Shown: positions 15,464 through 24,845, counted from the first letter of the stretch. The stretch: DNA of 50,279 bases from Nitrospirae bacterium YQR-1 (GCA_039908095.1 JAMOBJ010000027.1:1-50279); one strand, 5' to 3'. The notes: generated from the sequence alone by a model not told the origin. Numbers and translations: made by a program.

Positions 15464-17214
15464 ATAAAGCAATAACCTATGCCGGCTTAACCGACAAGGG
15501 GCTGGTACGCCAAAGGAATGAGGACAACTTCTCACAGGACCCTGACAATGGTATATTCATTGTATCAGATGGTATGGGAGGACACGCTGCCGGGGACCTT
15601 GCAAGTAAGGAAGTTGTTGAAAATCTGCCCAAACTTTTACTTAAATATATGAAAAATATCAACAGCCTCAATAGCCCCGAAGCTGTGGAAACTATCTCAT
15701 CCGCCTTAAGTGAGCTCAATGAACACGTCCGTGTTATTAGCAGGTCAAAACCCGGCCTCTCCGGCATGGGAGCCACAGTCGTTTTAATGATATTAAGAAA
15801 TAAAGAAGCCATTGTCGCCCATATGGGAGACAGCAGGGCTTACATGCTCAGACAGGGCTCACTCACTCAACTTACCATGGACCACTCCGTCATACAGGTT
15901 CTGATAAACTCGGGAGAGATTACCCAGAATGATATTCACAGCCATCCCGCCAGAGGAAAAATCACTCGTTGCATCGGCATGTCAGGGGATGCCTTACCTG
16001 AAACTAGGTTTTTCGTGCCCCGACCCGGCGACAGGTTCTTGCTTTGCAGCGACGGCCTTACCGGAATGGTTAGTGACACTGATATAAAGAAAATACTTAT
16101 GAATAAACGGGACTCAGAGAAAACCTGTGCATCTCTGATTAAAGCGGCTATCGAGGCAGGCGGTATTGACAACATCACTGTGCTTGTTGTTGACTACACC
16201 TCTGATGTTGCCCTTGATGACGATGATGCTACTCCTGTAACCATTTCAGATACCGAGCAGTACAATGCATCTGTTAAGGAAACATCTGAGACCACCGACT
16301 TTATCGCTTTAATTGTAAACCTTGATAAAACACCGCCACAGTTCAGTTTACCTGTAACCCCTCCTGCTTTTACAATAGGAAGGGCCTCAAACAACAACCT
16401 GTCACTGAAAGCCGACAAAACAATATCGAGAAACCACTGTGTAGTAAAACTTGAACGTGGGGAGTTGATTCTTGAGGACCTTGCAAGCCGAAACGGTACA
16501 TACCTCAACGGTAAACGAATAAAAGGAGCTGTCTCGCTGCCTTTGCCATCATGGTTTGCTGTGGGGAGAACCAGAATAGGAATAATTCCACCGGGTACAG
16601 AGGCCCAGGCCGATGACCTGCTGGATGAGGCATACAGCTCAGAGGGAAGTATTCTGATTCCTCCGAGTGAGTTTTTTGAAGAGCGCACAGAGGCTCTTTT
16701 AGTTGTCGATATAGTGGGCTCAACCAGAATAGTTAAACTTGGTGAAACGCACCTTGTAAAAGTCATATCAGCCCTTGGCCAATTGCTTGAGAAATCACTT
16801 CAGAATGAAAAGCACGCCTTTCTTAAGTGCACAGGGGACGGTTTTTTTGCCACCTTCGGCTCTGCCGATACAGCCCTTAGTGCCGCTCTGAAGCTCTCAC
16901 CGGGCATCCTGCGCCACATTAAAATACCGATTCAGATATCCATAGCGCTGCACTGGGGCTCGGTACGGCTGACACAAGAGGGAGAGCGCACGGGTAGAAA
17001 TGCCCATGCAGTGTTTTCCCTTGAGGACTTAAGACACAGAGAGCCCAAGGTTAATGAACGGCTCACTGCACATCATAAGGAATTTATACTCATGACCGGC
17101 TCCTTCTGGAGTACCCTAAACCCTGCCTCACAACTTAAAGCGCTTCCCATCGGCTCATATAACCTAAAGGGGTTAGATAAAGAAGAGCGGATTTACTATT
17201 GGAAAACCCAGTGA
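15460..17214 (+). CDS. PP2C phosphatase - FHA - class III cyclase-like fusion
   Basis: A 584-residue three-domain protein. The PP2C domain (about 1-238) has all metal and catalytic motifs: RNEDNF, SDGMGGHAAGD, HMGDSRAY, CSDGLTGMVSD and GGIDNIT. The FHA domain (about 285-365) has GRAS, SRNH and SRNGTY. The C-terminal nucleotidyl-cyclase-like domain (about 400-545) keeps both metal aspartates (D407 in VVDIVGSTR, D450 in KCTGDGFF) and an adenine-type lysine K446. The transition-state arginine, expected in an FRIE-like segment, appears to be S510 (AVFSLED), so cyclase activity is doubtful or needs another residue. It overlaps the upstream kinase by ATGA and would reverse that kinase's phosphorylation. 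No membrane segment is seen. Confidence 0.92.
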   Translation: MNKAITYAGLTDKGLVRQRNEDNFSQDPDNGIFIVSDGMGGHAAGDLASKEVVENLPKLLLKYMKNINSLNSPEAVETISSALSELNEHVRVISRSKPGLSGMGATVVLMILRNKEAIVAHMGDSRAYMLRQGSLTQLTMDHSVIQVLINSGEITQNDIHSHPARGKITRCIGMSGDALPETRFFVPRPGDRFLLCSDGLTGMVSDTDIKKILMNKRDSEKTCASLIKAAIEAGGIDNITVLVVDYTSDVALDDDDATPVTISDTEQYNASVKETSETTDFIALIVNLDKTPPQFSLPVTPPAFTIGRASNNNLSLKADKTISRNHCVVKLERGELILEDLASRNGTYLNGKRIKGAVSLPLPSWFAVGRTRIGIIPPGTEAQADDLLDEAYSSEGSILIPPSEFFEERTEALLVVDIVGSTRIVKLGETHLVKVISALGQLLEKSLQNEKHAFLKCTGDGFFATFGSADTALSAALKLSPGILRHIKIPIQISIALHWGSVRLTQEGERTGRNAHAVFSLEDLRHREPKVNERLTAHHKEFILMTGSFWSTLNPASQLKALPIGSYNLKGLDKEERIYYWKTQ

Positions 17215-17310
17215 GTGTTACCCATACACAGCAGAATCTAATCATTGGAAACATTGTCATATGAGAGCAGACATTATTACTGAAAGAGGAAAAACAATAA
17301 AGGTGGTGCA

Positions 17311-20300
17311 ATGTCTATTGTAGCGGCTTGTCCGACTTGTGGTGCCAAATATAGTGTTTCCACATCACTAACAGGTAAAAATGCCAAGTGTAAAAAGTGT
17401 GGCAGCACATTTAAAATAGAGAAGTTCCGCGGCGGCCTTCCCAGCGCCTCCATTCAGACGATGGAAAAAGGTTCCGGCTGTTCGTGGAATGTTGGTGACG
17501 TCATTTTAGACCTTTATGAGGTTTCAGGACTTTTGGGCGAGGGTGGCATGGGTAAAGTGTATAAGGTAAAGCACAAGGGGTGGAATGTTGACCTTGCAGT
17601 GAAGTGCCCAAAGTCAGCAGAGCTGGCAAAGGCCGGGGGGGCTGAGAGTTTTGAGCGGGAAGCTGAAACATGGGTCAACCTGGGCCTTCATCCACATATA
17701 GTCAGCTGCTACTACGTGCGTGAGGTAGAGGGCGTGCCGATGGTTTTTGCCGAGTACGTGGATGGCGGCAGCCTCAACGATTGGATTCATGATGGCAAGT
17801 TAACCACACTGGAGGGTGTAATTGATGCTTCAATACAATTTGCCTGGGGCCTTAACTATGCTCATGAGAAAGGACTAATTCACCAGGATGTTAAACCTGC
17901 TAACGTCATGATGACCTCAGAGGGCATAGCCAAGGTGACTGACTTCGGGCTTGCCAAAGCTGTGGGAATGCTCTATGGCCAGGATAGTTTCTTTGAGGAC
18001 TATGGCTTGAGTAAGTTAGTAACTCCTGGTGGAATGACACCGGCTTTCTGTTCTCCTGAGCAGGCAAATCAGGAAAAACTCTCTCTTAAGACAGACATTT
18101 GGTCGTGGGCTGTTTCTGTTTTAGTTATGTTTACCGGGGAGGTCACATGGCCCTCGGGCACTGTGGCAGGGGAAGCCCTGAACTGGTACATGGAGAGTAT
18201 AAGAGATGGCTTTAGCAATAAGAACCTGCCGGAGATGCCAAATGATATTTCGGAACTTCTAAGCAGATGTTTTAAGGAAAACCCGGTAGAGCGTCCTGAG
18301 AGCATGAATGAAATAGCACAGGAGCTTATAATTACATACGAAAGGATAACCGGTAAAAAATATGCCCGCAAGGCTCCTGAGGTCAGTATGGCTACAGCCG
18401 ACAGCCTTAATAACAGAGCGGTGTCCCTTCTTGACCTTGGACGTGACGAGGAGGCGGAGAGGCTTTGGACTGAGGCTCTCCGAATTCAACCCCATCATCC
18501 TGAATCCAGCTATAACCTGGGGCTGACACAGTGGCGGGGAGCAAACATTACCGATAACGCACTTGTAAGGTCACTTGAGGAAGTTCAACGCTCCCATCAG
18601 GAAAATCCCATAGTAAAGTACTTAACAGGGCTTGTTCATCTGGAGAGAGATGACTGCACGCTTGCCTTAAAATATTTCATGGAAATAGATGAAACGATAA
18701 CACATCTTGAGGACATAAGATATGCAATAGTGTATGCGCAATCACAAAAGGGCAGCTCAAAGGGCTTCCTTAAAGCCTTTATCGGCCATGAGGAACCTGT
18801 TACGGCAGTGGGTTTAAGTGCAGACGGCAGGTTTGCCGTATCGGGAAGTCTTGACATGACGCTGCGTCTTTGGGATACAGGGTCAGGCACATGCCTGAGA
18901 GTTTTTCACGGACACACAGGCGGCATTCTTTCTGCTTCCATGCTGCCCGATGCAACTCTGATTATCTCCGGCAGTGCGGACAAAACAGTGCGGATATGGG
19001 ATGTTAAAAGCGGCTACTGCGTCCATACATTTAAGGGCCACATAGAGGGGGTTACCTCAGTAAGTATTGAACAAGGCGGCCGCAACCCATTATCCGGCAG
19101 CTCAGACGAAACAATAAAACTTTGGGACTCAAACTCAGGCACTTATCTGAGGACTTTTGTCGGCCACAAAGGAGATATAACCTCAGTCTATCTCACAAAG
19201 GACGGAAAGCACGTGATTTCATCGAGTAAAGACGGCACAATACGGCTGTGGGAAGTTTCCTCCCTGAGATGTCTCCATACCTTCAGAGGGCACACTAATG
19301 CAGTCAACTCAGTGTCGGTAAGCAAAAACGGGCGTACAATGGCCTCAGCTGGGGCTGACAAGACAGTGCGGTTATGGGACTTGACCTCACGTATCAGCAC
19401 TAAAACCATGCATGGCCACGGAGAGACAGTCTCCGGTGTTTTTGTAGATTTCACAGGTAAAACACTGGTATCGGTAAGCCATGACAAGACAATGATTCAA
19501 TGGGAGGTTGAAACAGGCAGATGTATTCGCACCTTTGATGGACACTTGGAGGCGATAAATGCAGTAGCCCTTTCGGAAGATGGCAGATTTGCCGTTACAG
19601 GGGGTAATGATAAACTGGTGAAATTCTGGGAGGTATCCAGCAACCGGGAATCCTTCCGTGCACCCATGATGCTCTCTCAGGTGCTAAAGAGTGAGACGGC
19701 TTTTTCAGCTATGGCTGCCTACACAGAACAGATACAAGAAGCAAAGGTGTGCTTTATTGAAAATGATTTTAAAAAAGCGGCTGCACATTTAAGAAAAGCC
19801 CGCTCACAGCGAGGCTATAGCCGCGACAGCGAGGCACTGTCTCTGTGGATGCAACTGTATATGCGTTTTCCACGCCATACGTTTGTCGGCGGTTGGGAGG
19901 GCATAACCTTTAAAGGCCACAGCGGAGCTGTAACCTCCATTTCGGTTGACAGCCACAGCAAGCTCCTGCTCTCAGGCAGTGTAGATAAAACAATTAAACT
20001 ATGGGATATAGAAACCGGTGATTTAATCAATACTTTTAAAGGGTTTTTAAACGGCATAACCAGCGTACACCTCAGTGAAAACGGTCTTTACGCTATGGCA
20101 GGCACCATGGATAGAACCATCAGCTTCTGGGATGTTAAAAAGGGCAAACAGATAAGAGCCCTTAAAGCCCATGAGGGAGTAGTACGCAGCGTGTATCTAA
20201 GCAATGACTGCCACCTTGCCTTATCCTCAGGTGATGACAGAACCGTAAAGGTTTGGGATGTAGCCTCAGGGCGGCTTATCAGAACCTATGACGGCCATCC

Positions 20301-21024
20301 CGACCCCGTTATGGCTGTTTCCCTAAGTGCCGATAACCGATTTTTCATAACCGGTTGTGCAGACAGAAAACTCAAACTTTGGCAAATGACTACGGCTAAT
20401 TTTCTGGATATACTTGCAACATATGACGGGCATACGGATGTAATAAACACGATTGCTTTAAGTTTAAACGGAAAACTGGCTGTAACCGGCAGCGAGGATA
20501 TGACCATAAGGGTTTGGGACCTGAGTGCGGAAAGGTGCATACATATACTGGAGGGCCACACTGCAGGGGTCAACACGGTGAGCATAAGTGCCGACAACAA
20601 CTTTGTGCTCTCCGGCAGTAACGACAACTCCGTAAGGCTTTGGGATATCAGGACGGAGACCTGTGTGCGTGTGTTTAAGGGGCATCAGTTAGGTATAAAC
20701 TCCGTCTTAATAAGCCGTCATGGCAGGCAGGCGTTTTCTGCCGGTGATGACGGTGAGATAAAGCTCTGGACACTTGACTGGGAAATAGATGACGCCAAAG
20801 AGGGAAGATGGGATGACTCCGCTGCCGTTTACCTTGAGCTTTTTCTTGCATCTTCTGTTCCTTACGTCTCAGGAAGCCTTGCACGAAGAGGTAAACCTGT
20901 GTGGAATGACAGTGATTTGGAGGAATTGTACCATAAACTCGGATGTGTTGGGTACGGCTGGATTTCCCATAGCGAAATCAAAAAAGAGTTAAAATTACTT
21001 GAGAGCAAAAAGTTTTCAAAGTAG
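17311..21024 (+). CDS. Zinc-ribbon Ser/Thr kinase with TPR and two WD40 propellers
   Basis: A 1237-residue kinase. An MJ0042-type zinc ribbon (C7, C10, C27, C30) precedes a kinase domain (about 68-345) with GEGGMGKVY, K98 and DFG 211-213. The catalytic loop reads HQD (191-193), not HRD, so activation-loop phosphorylation is probably not needed. TPR-like helices follow (about 365-480). Fourteen WD40 repeats come in two sets of seven (about 495-785 and 860-1165), enough for two seven-bladed propellers, separated by a helical TPR-like insert (about 790-855). The C-terminus (about 1180-1237) is helical. A good ribosome site (AAAGGTGGTG) precedes the ATG. The 96-base gap suggests co-expression with the FHA-kinase/PP2C pair, for which it may act as a large scaffold kinase. 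Confidence 0.93.
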   Translation: MSIVAACPTCGAKYSVSTSLTGKNAKCKKCGSTFKIEKFRGGLPSASIQTMEKGSGCSWNVGDVILDLYEVSGLLGEGGMGKVYKVKHKGWNVDLAVKCPKSAELAKAGGAESFEREAETWVNLGLHPHIVSCYYVREVEGVPMVFAEYVDGGSLNDWIHDGKLTTLEGVIDASIQFAWGLNYAHEKGLIHQDVKPANVMMTSEGIAKVTDFGLAKAVGMLYGQDSFFEDYGLSKLVTPGGMTPAFCSPEQANQEKLSLKTDIWSWAVSVLVMFTGEVTWPSGTVAGEALNWYMESIRDGFSNKNLPEMPNDISELLSRCFKENPVERPESMNEIAQELIITYERITGKKYARKAPEVSMATADSLNNRAVSLLDLGRDEEAERLWTEALRIQPHHPESSYNLGLTQWRGANITDNALVRSLEEVQRSHQENPIVKYLTGLVHLERDDCTLALKYFMEIDETITHLEDIRYAIVYAQSQKGSSKGFLKAFIGHEEPVTAVGLSADGRFAVSGSLDMTLRLWDTGSGTCLRVFHGHTGGILSASMLPDATLIISGSADKTVRIWDVKSGYCVHTFKGHIEGVTSVSIEQGGRNPLSGSSDETIKLWDSNSGTYLRTFVGHKGDITSVYLTKDGKHVISSSKDGTIRLWEVSSLRCLHTFRGHTNAVNSVSVSKNGRTMASAGADKTVRLWDLTSRISTKTMHGHGETVSGVFVDFTGKTLVSVSHDKTMIQWEVETGRCIRTFDGHLEAINAVALSEDGRFAVTGGNDKLVKFWEVSSNRESFRAPMMLSQVLKSETAFSAMAAYTEQIQEAKVCFIENDFKKAAAHLRKARSQRGYSRDSEALSLWMQLYMRFPRHTFVGGWEGITFKGHSGAVTSISVDSHSKLLLSGSVDKTIKLWDIETGDLINTFKGFLNGITSVHLSENGLYAMAGTMDRTISFWDVKKGKQIRALKAHEGVVRSVYLSNDCHLALSSGDDRTVKVWDVASGRLIRTYDGHPDPVMAVSLSADNRFFITGCADRKLKLWQMTTANFLDILATYDGHTDVINTIALSLNGKLAVTGSEDMTIRVWDLSAERCIHILEGHTAGVNTVSISADNNFVLSGSNDNSVRLWDIRTETCVRVFKGHQLGINSVLISRHGRQAFSAGDDGEIKLWTLDWEIDDAKEGRWDDSAAVYLELFLASSVPYVSGSLARRGKPVWNDSDLEELYHKLGCVGYGWISHSEIKKELKLLESKKFSK

Positions 21025-21027
21025 GTT

Positions 21028-21115
21028 ATACCAAGCAGCAGTCAAAGGAGTAACGAGGTGGCTGGGAGCTTTCGACAAAGCCAACAAAGTTAATCGAATG
21101 AATGCAACTTGGTAT
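21028..21115 (+). repeat. Family A MITE-like repeat, copy 3 (deleted centre)
   Basis: An 88-bp version with ends ATACCAAGCAGCAGTC and TGCAACTTGGTAT. The central hairpin is missing: GAGGTGGCTGGGAGCTTTCGAC joins left and right halves directly (about 21055-21076). It lies just after the WD40 kinase stop and may act as its transcription end. Confidence 0.88.
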
Positions 21116-21169
21116 AATCCCATATAAAGAGATATTCATTTATAAACACAATTTAGTGTATAATTAATC

Positions 21170-22486
21170 ATGAAGAAGGAGACCTTCTTGAGCAAAACAA
21201 TAAAACATTTAAGCCTTTGTGTGATATTACTCTTTTTGGCCGTCTCCGGTTTAAACGGTCAGGATAAAGGTACTGTTCGAATGCTTAAGGCAAACGGAGC
21301 GGTAGGTCCCGTGATGAGTGAGTTCATAATCGGCGCTATCGAAAAAAGCAATGACGCCAATGATACAGCCCTGATAATAGAGCTGGATACCCCAGGTGGG
21401 CTTGATACCTCTATGAGGGCTATTATAAAGGAAATGAACCGCAGCAAGGTACCAATTGTCGTCTATGTGTCACCATCGGGGGCAAGGGCAGCCTCAGCCG
21501 GCACTTTTATAACTATGGCCGCTCATGTTGCCGCCATGGCACCGGGCACAAATATTGGAGCCGCCCACCCGGTCTCCATGCACGGTGAGCTTGATGATAC
21601 CATGTCTGAAAAAATAACAAACGATTTTGTAGCCTACATAAAATCAATCAGTGACTCAAGAAAACGCAATGCCAAATGGGCGGAGGAAGCTGTAAGAAAA
21701 AGCGTCTCCATCACCAACGCCGAGGCTCTTAAACTAAACGTAATTGACCTTGTTGCACACAACAGGGACAATTTGCTTAAACAGCTCAACGGCAGAACCG
21801 TTACAATTGACAACAAAACAGTAACCCTTCACACCTCAGACGTAAAAATTACAAACGAGGAGATGGGCACCAGACTCACTGTTTTAGGAATCATCACAGA
21901 CCCTAACGTCGCCTACATCCTTATGATGCTTGGTATTTGGGGACTGTTTTTTGAACTAACTAATCCAGGCACGTTTTTTCCAGGTATTATCGGTGCAATA
22001 TCCCTGATTCTGGCCTTTTACTCATTCCAAACGCTTCCGGTTAATTACGCCGGTGTGCTTTTGATAGTTCTTTCACTTGTGCTTTTTATCCTGGAACTGA
22101 AATTTGTCTCTCACGGAGCGCTTACGATTGGTGGAATTATTTCTATGACGATAGGCTCGGTTATGCTCTTTCAGAATGCCTCTGAGTACTACAAACTCTC
22201 ACTTTATCTTATAGCTGTTACTGTGTTAATGACAGCGGGTTTTTTCTCGATAATCATAGGGCTTGCCTATAAAGCTTACAAACGAAAACCCATTACAGGA
22301 ATTGATGGCCTTATAGGTTCAAAAGCCATTGCCAAGACAGCTATCGGCAAAGAGGGCATGGTGTCGGTTCGAGGAGAGCTCTGGAGCGCTTGCAGTGATA
22401 CGCTGATAGAAAAAGGTGATGATGTGGAAGTGACAGAAGTCTCCGGACTAAAGCTTAAAGTACGGAAAATATCAGAAACCCTTTAA
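21170..22486 (+). CDS. NfeD-family membrane serine protease
   Basis: A 438-residue protein: signal/anchor (about 10-29), a ClpP-like protease domain (about 33-230), four membrane segments (about 245-365) and a C-terminal OB-fold NfeD domain (about 375-435). The probable nucleophile is S109 in the ARAASAGTFI motif, with a lysine of the RNAKWAEEAVRKS segment as general base, matching the Ser-Lys dyad of family members that cut stomatin/slipin C-termini. The slipin gene follows after 20 bases, the usual operon pairing. The ATG at 21170 is taken as start; a TTG seven codons later, with AGGAGA ahead of it, is an alternative. Role inferred: membrane-domain quality control. Confidence 0.93.
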   Translation: MKKETFLSKTIKHLSLCVILLFLAVSGLNGQDKGTVRMLKANGAVGPVMSEFIIGAIEKSNDANDTALIIELDTPGGLDTSMRAIIKEMNRSKVPIVVYVSPSGARAASAGTFITMAAHVAAMAPGTNIGAAHPVSMHGELDDTMSEKITNDFVAYIKSISDSRKRNAKWAEEAVRKSVSITNAEALKLNVIDLVAHNRDNLLKQLNGRTVTIDNKTVTLHTSDVKITNEEMGTRLTVLGIITDPNVAYILMMLGIWGLFFELTNPGTFFPGIIGAISLILAFYSFQTLPVNYAGVLLIVLSLVLFILELKFVSHGALTIGGIISMTIGSVMLFQNASEYYKLSLYLIAVTVLMTAGFFSIIIGLAYKAYKRKPITGIDGLIGSKAIAKTAIGKEGMVSVRGELWSACSDTLIEKGDDVEVTEVSGLKLKVRKISETL

Positions 22487-22506
22487 TTTCATAATAGGAG
22501 GCCCAC

Positions 22507-23271
22507 ATGTTTAATGTTTCCACCGGTATGTTGATAATGATGTCCGTATTGTTTTTTCTCTGGAGCGCTATTAAAATCTTAAATGAATATGAAAGAGGCG
22601 TAGTGTTCAGGCTTGGTAGAGTGATACCTGTAAAGGGCCCCGGGCTTGTCATAATCCTGCCCATAATTGACAAACTTGTCAGAGTCAGCCTGAGAACTGT
22701 AACTATGGATGTTCCTTCTCAGGACGTAATTACCAGAGACAACGTAACCGTCAAAGTCAATGCCGTGGTGTACTTCCGTGTAATAGAGCCGATAAAGGCC
22801 ATAACTGAAATAGAGGATTTTTATTTCGGTACAAGCCAGATAGCACAAACGACCCTGAGAAGCGCTTTGGGGCAGAGCCAATTGGATGACCTGCTCTCCA
22901 AACGTGAGGAGATTAACAGCCACCTTCAGCAGATAATAGATCAGCAGACTGAACCGTGGGGAATAAAAGTGACGGCAGTTGAAACCAAAAACGTTGATTT
23001 ACCTGTTGAAATGCAGCGGGCAATAGCCAAACAGGCTGAAGCGGAAAGAGAACGGCGCGCTAAGATTATACACGCAGAGGGAGAGCTTCAGGCATCCTAT
23101 AAACTTGCTGAAGCCGCTAAGGTAATTTCATCGGAGTCCGGCACACTGCAGTTAAGATACTTACAGACTCTTACCGAAATTTCAGCGGAGAAAAATTCGA
23201 CAATAATTTTCCCTCTGCCAATTGAACTTTTAACGCCATTCCTTGAACACTTTAAAAGTAAACAAACTTAG
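22507..23271 (+). CDS. Slipin (SPFH/stomatin-like) protein
   Basis: A 254-residue SPFH-domain protein with an N-terminal membrane hairpin (about 8-27), the motif [49 protein letters not shown], and a coiled-coil region (about 180-215: [17 protein letters not shown]). Slipins oligomerise at the inner membrane and are substrates or partners of NfeD proteases. A strong AGGAGG ribosome site lies before the ATG. The upstream gene is the NfeD protease (20 bases). The downstream sigma-54 activator starts 68 bases later beyond a stem-loop, so nfeD-slipin and the stress regulator are physically linked. Confidence 0.95.
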   Translation: MFNVSTGMLIMMSVLFFLWSAIKILNEYERGVVFRLGRVIPVKGPGLVIILPIIDKLVRVSLRTVTMDVPSQDVITRDNVTVKVNAVVYFRVIEPIKAITEIEDFYFGTSQIAQTTLRSALGQSQLDDLLSKREEINSHLQQIIDQQTEPWGIKVTAVETKNVDLPVEMQRAIAKQAEAERERRAKIIHAEGELQASYKLAEAAKVISSESGTLQLRYLQTLTEISAEKNSTIIFPLPIELLTPFLEHFKSKQT

Positions 23272-23280
23272 CAGGGCTGA

Positions 23281-23328
23281 TGTGTTGTCTCAGGTGAGGG
23301 AAAAACCCTTCAGTAGAGAGACAACACA
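23281..23328 (+). promoter_or_regulatory. Long stem-loop before the sigma-54 activator gene
   Basis: A perfect 11-base inverted repeat, TGTGTTGTCTC (23281-23291) and GAGACAACACA (23318-23328), encloses 26 bases with a smaller GAGGG/CCCTTC hairpin. No T-run follows, so a simple intrinsic terminator is unlikely. It could be an operator, an mRNA-processing or an attenuation structure between slipin and the activator gene, ending 11 bases before the GTG start. Confidence 0.5.
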
Positions 23329-23339
23329 GATATTAGCGA

Positions 23340-24752
23340 GTGGCCATGACTCAAGCTAAACCTGACCTTAGGGGACTTTCCCTGTTGATTGTCAGCAACC
23401 GCACTTATAACGATATAGGGGAGAGGTTTGAGCAGTTCGGTGGCAGAACATTTGTTACTACAGATGTGGAAACGGCTCTCTATACGTCAATGAAGGAGCG
23501 TATCGACATTGTTCTTGCAGATTCAAAAACAATTGGCGATGGAGTTGCAAACTTTATAGAAAAGTGTAAATCCACAAATCCTGCAGCGCTGATTTATCTT
23601 GCAGTGGATAACATGCGTGATGCCGCCGCCTCTATAGTTCCTCCCGGGATTGAGGACTATCTGCACAGCCACATAACCGGCCTCAGATTTGCTCAGATGA
23701 CAGAGATGAAATTTAACAGAGAGCCACTAGAAAGCACCGGATTAACTGTAATGGACCCTTTGGTGTCACGCTTAAGACCATATTTTCAGTTTCACTCGGA
23801 GGCTATGCGCCGCGCTCTTGCCAACCTGCCGGCTATGGCATATTCCGGCCAAAACGTTCTGATTTCCGGAGAGACCGGCACAGGAAAGGAAATCGTGGCA
23901 CGCTCTATACACGTCTTAAGCAGAAGGTCCTCAGGCCCCTTTGTAGCTGTTAACTGCGGAGCTATACCGGAGACCCTGATAGAGGGCGAACTCTTCGGCC
24001 ACGAAAAAGGCGCTTTTACCGGTGCAATTCGCACACGTAAGGGTAAGTTTGAGGCTGCAACAAACGGCACACTGTTTCTTGATGAAATAGGTGATATGCC
24101 TTTAGCCCTGCAGGTAAGACTGCTCAGGGTTTTGGAAGAGGGGCAAATCTACAGAGTGGGAGCAGAAACCCCTGTCTCCATAAATGCACGGATTATAGCG
24201 GCAACCAGCAGAGAGTTGAAGCTATCCGTGCAAAACGGCCTCTTCAGAGATGACCTCTACTACAGACTCAACATCTTGCCAATACATTTGCCTCCTCTGA
24301 GGCAGCGTACCGAGGACATCCCATACCTTTCGATCTACTTTCTCAGCCGGGCATTTAACGAACAGGGCGTCTTCCCCCCCTACCCTAACCTCTCCCCGGC
24401 CACAATTGATCTCATGGAAAAATACCCGTGGCGCGGTAACGTCAGAGAACTCAGAAACGTCATGACACGCGTGGCAACTCTCCTGCCCCCTGATACTACC
24501 CAAGTGCTGCCAATCCATATAATCCCTCACCTTGAGGATAACATTACCTCAACTGCACCATCCCTGACCCCGGAGCCATCCGGAGACGGCATACTTATCC
24601 CCATCGGTACACCGATGAATGAAGCCACAGATATGATAATAGCTGAAACACTAAGACACACGGGCGGTAACCGCACAAAAACAGCTCAACTGTTAAAAAT
24701 CGGACTCCGCACGTTAAGACGGCGGTTAAACCAGGGGGAAACTCCACAATAG
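23340..24752 (+). CDS. Sigma-54 enhancer-binding activator with degenerate receiver
   Basis: A 470-residue AAA+ activator of RNA polymerase-sigma-54. Residues about 10-125 have a receiver-like fold in sequence: a possible phospho-acceptor D61 is present, but the N-terminal acidic pair is replaced by S19-N20 and the conserved lysine after the last strand by His (EDYLHSH). Normal phosphorylation is therefore improbable. The AAA+ domain (about 140-380) is intact, with Walker A GETGTGKE (177-184), GAFTGA (224-229) and Walker B LFLDEIGD. A Fis-type HTH (about 425-465: RTKTAQLLKIGLRTLRRRL) ends the protein. The GTG start is weakly supported; ATG two codons later is equally possible. Palindromes and a sigma-54 promoter immediately downstream suggest it drives the hsp20 pair. 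Confidence 0.93.
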   Translation: MAMTQAKPDLRGLSLLIVSNRTYNDIGERFEQFGGRTFVTTDVETALYTSMKERIDIVLADSKTIGDGVANFIEKCKSTNPAALIYLAVDNMRDAAASIVPPGIEDYLHSHITGLRFAQMTEMKFNREPLESTGLTVMDPLVSRLRPYFQFHSEAMRRALANLPAMAYSGQNVLISGETGTGKEIVARSIHVLSRRSSGPFVAVNCGAIPETLIEGELFGHEKGAFTGAIRTRKGKFEAATNGTLFLDEIGDMPLALQVRLLRVLEEGQIYRVGAETPVSINARIIAATSRELKLSVQNGLFRDDLYYRLNILPIHLPPLRQRTEDIPYLSIYFLSRAFNEQGVFPPYPNLSPATIDLMEKYPWRGNVRELRNVMTRVATLLPPDTTQVLPIHIIPHLEDNITSTAPSLTPEPSGDGILIPIGTPMNEATDMIIAETLRHTGGNRTKTAQLLKIGLRTLRRRLNQGETPQ

Positions 24753-24782
24753 GCCAACTTTGCCTATAGGCCAAACTGGCCT
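24751..24782 (+). promoter_or_regulatory. Paired upstream activator palindromes (UAS 1 and 2)
   Basis: Two copies of AGGCCA-N3-TGGCCT: a one-mismatch copy at 24751-24765 overlapping the activator stop codon, and a perfect copy at 24768-24782. Their centres are 17 bases apart, roughly two helical turns less a few bases. They lie about 185-205 bases before the expected transcription start of the sigma-54 promoter, a normal distance for enhancer sites. Confidence 0.65.
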
Positions 24783-24845
24783 TCCAATAATGCTTTCCAA
24801 AAAATCTTTAATTTCAAACACTTAACAATATTTCACTATTTAAAT

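Noticed and set aside
16194..16766. 190-codon minus-strand frame opposite the PP2C fusion
   Set aside because: It lies wholly inside a well-supported gene and has no recognisable domain.
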